Shown here: one piece after another, positions 24,532-28,033 of the stretch | How positions within the stretch are numbered: position 1 is the stretch's first letter | Layout: the number at the start of each line of letters is the position of its first letter | IMG/VR virus record: IMGVR_UViG_3300029981_000050 | Span: 1-28,033 of that record | Length of the DNA: 28,033 nt | Direction: 5' to 3' (one strand) | DNA from: a virus | The notes under the pieces: model-generated | Databases searched by the model: none | Told to the model about the DNA's origin: nothing | What the model saw: only the letters and a program-made list of their open reading frames with translations | Translations under genes and position numbers: made by a program

Positions 24532-24698
24532 AAAGAACGTGCTGTGGTCATGTTGTCATGGCCGATTGAAGCGTAAACTCTTATTTTGTAATATTTATTT
24601 TTTGAGGCAAACAAATGTCGAAAATAATCCGGAGTGTTGGGCGAGCATCCCAAATGGCTCAATTTCCACTCCGACAGCATTCTTTTTGTAGGGGGATG
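24532..24698 (-). ncRNA. Structured 167-nt spacer with candidate pseudoknot
   Basis: No gene is supported. The core at 24630-24673 has a 7-bp outer stem (CGGAGTG 24630-24636 with CACTCCG 24667-24673). Inside, TTGGG (24637-24641) can pair with CCCAA (24649-24653) and GAGC (24643-24646) with GCTC (24657-24660); these two helices interleave, so the fold is an H-type pseudoknot. TGTCG (24616-24620) with CGACA (24672-24676) competes with the outer stem. A separate 7-bp hairpin lies at 24546-24563. The minus strand is the more likely RNA, since it is the 3' UTR of the HAD transcript before the terminator. No known RNA family recognised. Confidence 0.4.
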
Positions 24699-25037
24699 TT
24701 AGTTATGCTTATTCCATTGTTCTCTGGAACGATTATTATTTAAACGCTTAACCTTTATATTTATTTTAGATAAATCAACATCACAGTCATCAAAGGCAAT
24801 ATCTATATCATCTGTCTTTTGTTTTACTCTTATTTCGCAAGGGAAAAGTCCTAATTTATTAGCCCACATTTTAGCATAATCAACCCCACCACCAGACCAA
24901 ACTATCATTCTATTTCCTTGAGCTTGAAACCATCTAAATAAAGCAATAGTTTCATAATTAGGGGTATCAATATCTGAACTTGTAGCAATACTAGGAATTA
25001 TTAAAGTGTCATCTACATCAAAAGCTATTATAGCCAT
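24699..25037 (-). CDS. Mini HAD-superfamily phosphatase
   Basis: 112 residues, very short for a HAD protein (no cap domain). Motif I 'AFDVDDT' gives the nucleophile D7 and acid D9; motif II is 'IVWSGGG' (S48); a lysine near 72-74 could be motif III; motif IV is 'IDIAFDD' (D83, D84). Such small HAD proteins in phages act on nucleotides, on 3' phosphates of nucleic acid, or on sugar phosphates; the substrate cannot be told. It is the last gene of the leftward unit and starts in an AT-rich context with no Shine-Dalgarno. Its C-terminus is Asn/Arg-rich and may be disordered. Confidence 0.75.
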   Translation of the reverse strand: MAIIAFDVDDTLIIPSIATSSDIDTPNYETIALFRWFQAQGNRMIVWSGGGVDYAKMWANKLGLFPCEIRVKQKTDDIDIAFDDCDVDLSKINIKVKRLNNNRSREQWNKHN

Positions 25038-25075
25038 AAAATTATATTACATTTATTAACTTGCCGACTGGTTAT

Positions 25076-25101
25076 GGTTGGGAGGGGGTGGGGCTATCCC
25101 C
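25076..25101. other. G-rich patch and GGGG/CCCC hairpin at methyltransferase stop
   Basis: On the + strand 'ggttgggagggggtgggg' (25076-25093) has three G-runs of three or more and a short GG run in otherwise AT-rich DNA. GGGG (25090-25093) can pair with CCCC (25098-25101) around the loop CTAT, which contains the complement of the methyltransferase TAG stop. It may be a G-quadruplex-prone site or a mRNA 3' end element. Confidence 0.45.
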
Positions 25102-25705
25102 ATTGTTCTGCCATAGCATCTGCTATTCCTTGAAATGTTTTACTTCTTTCACTGCTTCCACTAAATTTTCCATTAAAGCCTCCATATCTACCGCTTGGAG
25201 TAAAGGATTGGTTTAACCAACCAGTAGTAGGTTTTTCTAAAACATTAGTGTGACTCAATAGTGGCAATCCTTTTATCCATAAACAAGTGCTTTTAGTATA
25301 AGGATGACCAAACTGCCAAGGTTGAATTATTTGGTCTGGTTTTCTATATCTACTACTAATAACTCCAATGGGATTTTCGATAACTATTTTATCGCACTTA
25401 GCATTAACAAATTTCATAAAAAACTCAATCGCTTCCTCCCGGCTCTTAGTTCTTTCAATCGCTTTATCTCCATATTTTTCTACATTAAACCAAGCGTTAC
25501 CGGAAACAGTTAAATAGGTGCAAGGAGGGTGAGCAATAATCATATCCCAACCTTTATCTAATTGTTCTAAAACATCTCCTTTAATATGCCACTCAGGATG
25601 TCCGCCGGAACAATCTAAAATATCGCAAGAGTATGCTTCGTGACCTAATTTTCTAAACGCTTTACATACTGCTTGACTTTCTTCACAAGCTATTAAAATT
25701 CTCAT
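25094..25705 (-). CDS. Small cytosine-C5 methyltransferase-like protein
   Basis: 203 residues, shorter than a usual Dcm-type enzyme. The Rossmann start 'RILIACEESQAVCKAF' and 'GHEAYSCDILDC' bind the cofactor in the family. The catalytic loop 'IIAHPPCTYLTVSGNAW' has the PPC with C62, and 'IVIENPIGV' gives the ENP motif (110-112). A closing helix 'SKTFQGIADAMAEQW' fits the last MTase motif. No clear target-recognition domain is present. This compact form is common in phages and is usually annotated as a cytosine methyltransferase, but its base or nucleotide substrate is not established. It lies downstream of a structured spacer holding a possible promoter. Confidence 0.7.
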   Translation of the reverse strand: MRILIACEESQAVCKAFRKLGHEAYSCDILDCSGGHPEWHIKGDVLEQLDKGWDMIIAHPPCTYLTVSGNAWFNVEKYGDKAIERTKSREEAIEFFMKFVNAKCDKIVIENPIGVISSRYRKPDQIIQPWQFGHPYTKSTCLWIKGLPLLSHTNVLEKPTTGWLNQSFTPSGRYGGFNGKFSGSSERSKTFQGIADAMAEQWG

Positions 25706-25877
25706 ATAAATATACTTAATTATTAAATCTCTTATAACACTTTAATTATTTGCTAAGCTAGTATAATGTCCACCTTTGCTCATACAAGTATTGTGGCTAC
25801 CTAACTAGACTCATCTAATTAGTTATCGTAATAGCTTTTTACGACTCATTATACCGACTCAACAAACAATATTAAGT
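25706..25877 (-). other. Noncoding spacer element A (172 nt)
   Basis: No ORF is supported. On the minus strand it runs from box ATTGTTTGTTGA (25859-25870) to box AGCAAATAATTA (25743-25754), 37 nt before the methyltransferase start. Between them are hairpins CGTAA/TTACG and TAACTA/TAGTTA and the segment GGTAGCCACAATA. GAGTCG occurs twice 13 bases apart around a TATAAT. Both boxes recur in the same order in the spacer at 26064-26236. Confidence 0.5.
25760..25787 (-). promoter_or_regulatory. Possible promoter for the methyltransferase gene
   Basis: On the minus strand TTGTAT (25782-25787) and TATACT (25760-25765) are separated by 16 bases, giving a weak -35 and a good -10 like a sigma70-type promoter. 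Transcription would begin near 25753, leaving a leader of about 48 nt. It is a pattern match in AT-rich DNA only. Confidence 0.3.
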
Positions 25878-26063
25878 TTAATCTTCTATTTCTACTTTCT
25901 TTTTAGACAAAGTAAATGTCATTAAATAACAAGAAAGTAAATACCACCAACCACTTATTCCTACCCAAAATACTAAGTAAGTTGTTCCAATTAAAACAAT
26001 AACTGCCCATAACCATTCAAGTATCATTGATAAATTGTTTTTTTCTCGTGTCGTTGTTTTCAT
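25878..26063 (-). CDS. Small two-span membrane protein, unknown function
   Basis: 61 residues with two hydrophobic helices ('MILEWLWAVIVLIGTTYLVF' and 'GWWYLLSCYLMTFTLS'), a basic N-terminus 'MKTTTREKNN' and a charged C-terminus 'KKKVEIED'. Several Trp residues lie at the membrane edges. Start is in 'aattatATG'. Phage proteins of this sort may be superinfection-exclusion, antiholin or membrane-remodelling proteins, but nothing here decides. It stands alone between two structured spacers, which suggests separate regulation. Confidence 0.6.
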   Translation of the reverse strand: MKTTTREKNNLSMILEWLWAVIVLIGTTYLVFWVGISGWWYLLSCYLMTFTLSKKKVEIED

Positions 26064-26236
26064 ATAATTTACATTTAATTTACCAATAGTAATTATTTGC
26101 TGGTAAGAACTGGGCTACTTTATTCACCCAGTTTGTAATATTGAGGTAGCGTATAAAAGAACTAAATATAAATACGCTTTTCAAGACCTCTTATCAACAA
26201 ACAATTTACCAATAGTGAAAGAAAGATGTGGCTGAG
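26064..26236 (-). other. Noncoding spacer element B (173 nt), flanked by 14-bp direct repeats
   Basis: No ORF is supported. The repeat 'aatttaccaatagt' occurs at 26077-26090 and 26203-26216. Just inside are the same boxes as in the previous spacer: minus-strand ATTGTTTGTTGA (26194-26205) and AGCAAATAATTA (26090-26101). Between them are AACTGGG/CCCAGTT (26108-26114 with 26127-26133), AGCGTAT/ATACGCT (26148-26154 with 26172-26178) and GAGGT/ACCTC (26143-26147 with 26186-26190). Confidence 0.5.
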
Positions 26237-26465
26237 TTATAGTAAGAAATCTTCTATTTGTTCTTCACAACTTGATTCAAATTCTTCAACTACTTTAATG
26301 GCTTCTCTTACTTTTTTAGCATCATCTTCGTTTTCGCATAATTTCTCTGGGTCTAAATAACCACCTTTAGATAAATCATACCAAAAATCTGCTGTTTGAA
26401 CTTCTTGTAAATTTTCTTTAATTTTCATATAAATTATATTATTTTATTAGCCACACATCTTTCTC
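26221..26465. repeat. Imperfect inverted repeats around the 63-residue gene
   Basis: GAAAGATGTGGCT at 26221-26233 faces AGCCACACATCTTTC at 26449-26463 (13 matching bases with a 2-nt indel). The two arms flank the gene at 26237-26428 almost exactly. Confidence 0.6.
26237..26428 (-). CDS. Small acidic protein, unknown function
   Basis: 63 residues, acidic and helical ('MKIKENLQEVQTADFWYDLS', then 'ENEDDAKKVREAIKVVEEFE'). Small acidic early proteins of phages often bind host factors or mimic nucleic acid, but no family is recognised. The start 'atttatATG' matches neighbouring genes. It is bracketed by short inverted repeats and lies next to a structured spacer, so it may be part of a movable unit or have its own control. 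Confidence 0.6.
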   Translation of the reverse strand: MKIKENLQEVQTADFWYDLSKGGYLDPEKLCENEDDAKKVREAIKVVEEFESSCEEQIEDFLL

Positions 26466-26482
26466 TCGCTACTGGTTCCCAC

Positions 26483-27019
26483 TTAGTGATGACTGTTTAA
26501 TTCTTCTAACTTAATTTTTAAATCTTCTATGATCGCCGTTAAATCTTCTACTGAATAACCTTTATGACTCCAAGCGTCTTTTACTAATTGATTAAACCAT
26601 TCTAAGCCATAATCTCTTATAAGGTTCTCGGCGTAAACATCTAATTTACCAGAATAATATTTATTACATTGGCTATCCTGAGGCTTTAAATTTCTAGGGT
26701 CAAAGTCAAGTTTATCGTGTTTGAAGTGTCCGGCTTGTAATTCTTTCCAATGCTTAACCGCTCCGCAGGTGTAGCATTCGTTGTAGCCGTCTAAATTAGC
26801 CCCTGTGCGTCTTACAATCTCACTCATTAACTTCCACGCCTTTTTATGTAAAGTCTTGCGTAGCGACTCTTTAAAGCCTTTAGTGGACTCGTGTCTTTCT
26901 TTCTTAAGTCGTGCCTTTTCTTCTTTCTGTTCCTTGGTTCTAGCCTTTAGACAAGAATAACAGAAATTGCTATTGGCATATTTAGGTTTTAGTCCGCAAG
27001 TTTTACAAAGTTTAGTCAT
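26483..27019 (-). CDS. ninG: NinG-like (Rap) recombination protein
   Basis: 178 residues from ATG 27019, which overlaps the stop of the upstream gene as ATGA; a GTG at 27034 would be five codons longer and lacks this coupling. An N-terminal zinc knuckle (C5, C8, C20, C23 in 'LCKTCG' and 'NFCYSCL') and a Lys/Glu-rich helix lead to an HNH-type core: 'ECYTCGAVKHWKELQAGHF', 'DFDPRNLKPQDSQCNKYYSG'. This is the lambda NinG/Rap pattern; Rap is a structure-specific nuclease acting on recombination intermediates. A C-terminal helix 'LTAIIEDLKIKLEEL' follows. Family call is strong; the gene symbol is by similarity of pattern. Confidence 0.85.
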   Translation of the reverse strand: MTKLCKTCGLKPKYANSNFCYSCLKARTKEQKEEKARLKKERHESTKGFKESLRKTLHKKAWKLMSEIVRRTGANLDGYNECYTCGAVKHWKELQAGHFKHDKLDFDPRNLKPQDSQCNKYYSGKLDVYAENLIRDYGLEWFNQLVKDAWSHKGYSVEDLTAIIEDLKIKLEELNSHH

Positions 27020-27390
27020 AGTTTTATGGTCCACTCTAGTGGCATTACTAAATTTTTAGGTAATTCAAATCTATTAAATAAACAAATCATATGGTTGTGG
27101 GTATGTCCACAAATTCCAGTCCCCACAGCAGTTAATAGAAAAGTTTTGTCTTGATTATCTTCACAACACTTAATAAGTTTTTTAATGTGTTCTAGTAACT
27201 CTTTATTTTCTATCTTATTCATTTGTTTATCCAGTGTAGGAAAAGCATAACATTGACCAGTTAATCCCTCCCCAACTCCCCATTCAGCTCCAAACTGTTC
27301 ATAGGCTTGTTTCGCCGCTCCCCCTAGATGATTCCCTAGTAAATTACTACCAAATACGAAAATTTGATTATCTTTAAGTTCTGTAATCAT
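27016..27390 (-). CDS. Macro-like phage protein (ADP-ribose-type fold)
   Basis: 124 residues. 'NQIFVFGSNLLGNHLGGAAK' and 'GVGEGLTGQCYAFPTLDKQ' match a small phage/bacterial family of the type 'FVFGSN.aG.hG.GAA...GL.GqsyaiPT', related to macro domains. 'TFLLTAVGTGICGHT' would be the glycine-rich loop near the ligand. Macro-type domains bind or hydrolyse ADP-ribose derivatives, so a role in host NAD/ADP-ribose defence systems is possible, but the substrate is not known. TAAtATG separates it by one base from the repeat-protein gene and ATGA overlap joins it to ninG, so the three are one operon. TGA stop. Confidence 0.7.
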   Translation of the reverse strand: MITELKDNQIFVFGSNLLGNHLGGAAKQAYEQFGAEWGVGEGLTGQCYAFPTLDKQMNKIENKELLEHIKKLIKCCEDNQDKTFLLTAVGTGICGHTHNHMICLFNRFELPKNLVMPLEWTIKL

Positions 27391-27391
27391 A

Positions 27392-28033
27392 TTATTCGTT
27401 GCTATCGTCAGTTTCTACAAACTTCTTATCAACTACTTTATACCACTGGTCAGCTTTAATTTTTTTATCATCAACTTTAGCAGATAAAACACATAAAGGT
27501 TTAGCATCTTCAAAATTATATCCCTCTTTCCATTCAGCAATAACAATCCAAGAACCTAGTGATGCTTTAGCTTTAGCTTTTCTTCCTATAGAACAAGCAA
27601 TCGCATCGCTCGTTGAAGTAGCGGAGTGAGCACCATAGCCAGAAGTAGCGGAGTTAGCACGATTGCCAGAAGTAGCGGAGTGAGCATATTCGCCAGAAGT
27701 AGCGGAGTGAGCATCATTGCCAGAAGTAGCGGAGTGAGCATCATTGCCAGAAGTAGCGGAGTGAGCACCATGGCCAGAAGTAGCGGAGTGAGCACCATGG
27801 CCAGAAGTAGCGGAGTTAGCATCATTGCCAGAAGTAGCGGAGTGAGCACCATGGCCAGAAGTAGCGGAGTTAGCATCATTGCCAGAAGTAGCGGAGTGAG
27901 CATCATTGCCAGAAGTAGCGGAGTGAGCACCATAGCCAGAAGTAGCGGAGTGAGCACCATAGCCAGAAGTAGCGGAGTGAGCACCATGGCCAGAAGTAGC
28001 GGAGTGAGCACCATGGCCAGAAGTAGCGGAGTT
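27392..28033 (-). CDS. Solenoid-repeat protein, 5' truncated by window edge
   Basis: The minus frame is open from the right edge to TAA at 27392-27394, 213 codons, so the N-terminus is missing. The first ~140 residues are 15 full copies of a nine-residue repeat, framework S-A-T-S-G-x-x-A-[H/N], with x-x mostly HG, YG or ND. A beta-solenoid is likely. After the array comes a conserved tail: 'DAIACSIGRKAKAKASLGSW', 'IVIAEWKEGYNFED', 'KKIKADQWYKVVDKKFVE'. I recognise this array-plus-tail layout from phage and bacterial proteins with 'STAASSGDY'-type repeats, whose N-terminal part is outside this window. Function unknown. It is the first visible gene of the leftward operon. Confidence 0.75.
   Translation of the reverse strand, partial: NSATSGHGAHSATSGHGAHSATSGYGAHSATSGYGAHSATSGNDAHSATSGNDANSATSGHGAHSATSGNDANSATSGHGAHSATSGHGAHSATSGNDAHSATSGNDAHSATSGEYAHSATSGNRANSATSGYGAHSATSTSDAIACSIGRKAKAKASLGSWIVIAEWKEGYNFEDAKPLCVLSAKVDDKKIKADQWYKVVDKKFVETDDSNE
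27616..28033. repeat. 27-nt tandem repeat array, at least 15 units
   Basis: Units of the form 'agaagtagcggag' plus 14 more bases follow without gaps to the window end. The unit is exactly nine codons, and the array is coding on the minus strand. Framework bases do not vary; differences fall in three codons. The contig probably ends here because the repeat could not be assembled. Confidence 0.95.

Noticed and set aside
24315-24680. Minus-strand ORF of 121 codons starting 'MLSEWKLSHLGCSP'
   Set aside because: It runs through the terminator and deep into the antisense of the ATP-grasp gene. The readable part coincides with the structured spacer, so an RNA explanation is preferred.
25706-25877. 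tRNA gene in the spacer
   Set aside because: Hairpins do not form a cloverleaf and there is no T-arm consensus.
27399-27629. Plus-strand ORF of 76 codons
   Set aside because: It is antisense to the conserved C-terminal tail of the repeat protein and has no recognisable features.
27586-28014. Minus-strand frame giving a Leu-rich 'LTPLLLAM' repeat protein
   Set aside because: It is a shifted reading of the same array. The in-frame gene continues into a conserved non-repeat tail, while this one does not.
27616-28033. CRISPR-like array
   Set aside because: Units are contiguous 27-mers with no unique spacers, are in frame with an open minus-strand gene, and encode a nine-residue protein repeat.
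1-28033. Prophage integration signs
   Set aside because: No integrase, repressor, attachment site or flanking bacterial gene is visible; lysogeny cannot be judged from this window.

Overview
The window is part of a tailed-phage genome of podovirus-like layout (Caudoviricetes). It is AT-rich and densely coding, and uses the standard code (mostly TAA stops, with TGA only at two overlapping junctions). The left edge cuts the small terminase gene and the right edge lies inside a 27-nt repeat array, so this is probably a contig broken at a repeat. No integrase, repressor, tRNA or rRNA gene is visible. The host is uncertain. Ser/Thr-rich fibre proteins with 'GTSTF/ATSSTS'-type stretches, and a fibre N-terminal region that resembles proteins I associate with Candidatus Patescibacteria (CPR, Paceibacteria), point there. 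Starts that mostly lack a Shine-Dalgarno and sit in A/T-only context, plus a holin-like protein of a type seen in Bacteroidota phages, leave Bacteroidota as the alternative.

Positions 1-24500 (+ strand) form one long late operon: terminase small and large subunits, portal, three small head-region proteins, an acidic scaffold-like protein, the major capsid protein, a block of fibre/adhesin-like proteins (several with N-terminal export signals), a holin-like and a second small membrane protein, an HNH protein, a papain-like cysteine peptidase, a probable head-tail adaptor, a large tail-hub/stabilisation-like protein with nested domains, another exported fibre, two large probable ejection proteins, and a PurD-like ATP-grasp enzyme. 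A strong bidirectional terminator at 24503-24531 closes the operon.

Positions 24532-28033 (- strand, convergent) hold accessory or early genes read leftward: a solenoid-repeat protein running off the right edge, a macro-like protein, a NinG-like recombination protein, two small orphan proteins, a small cytosine-methyltransferase-like protein and a mini HAD phosphatase. Unlike the compact late operon, this arm has ~170-nt noncoding spacers rich in hairpins. Two of them share terminal 12-nt boxes, and one near the terminator can form a pseudoknot.

Most interesting points: the capsid reading frame clearly continues 38 codons upstream of its first ATG to an ATC codon placed exactly where an ATG is expected; several virion-type proteins carry Sec-like signals and paired cysteines; a fibre contains two near-identical peptide copies with almost every codon changed; the right-end repeat protein has a framework without synonymous change and hypervariable positions; and an ATP-grasp ligase ends the structural operon.
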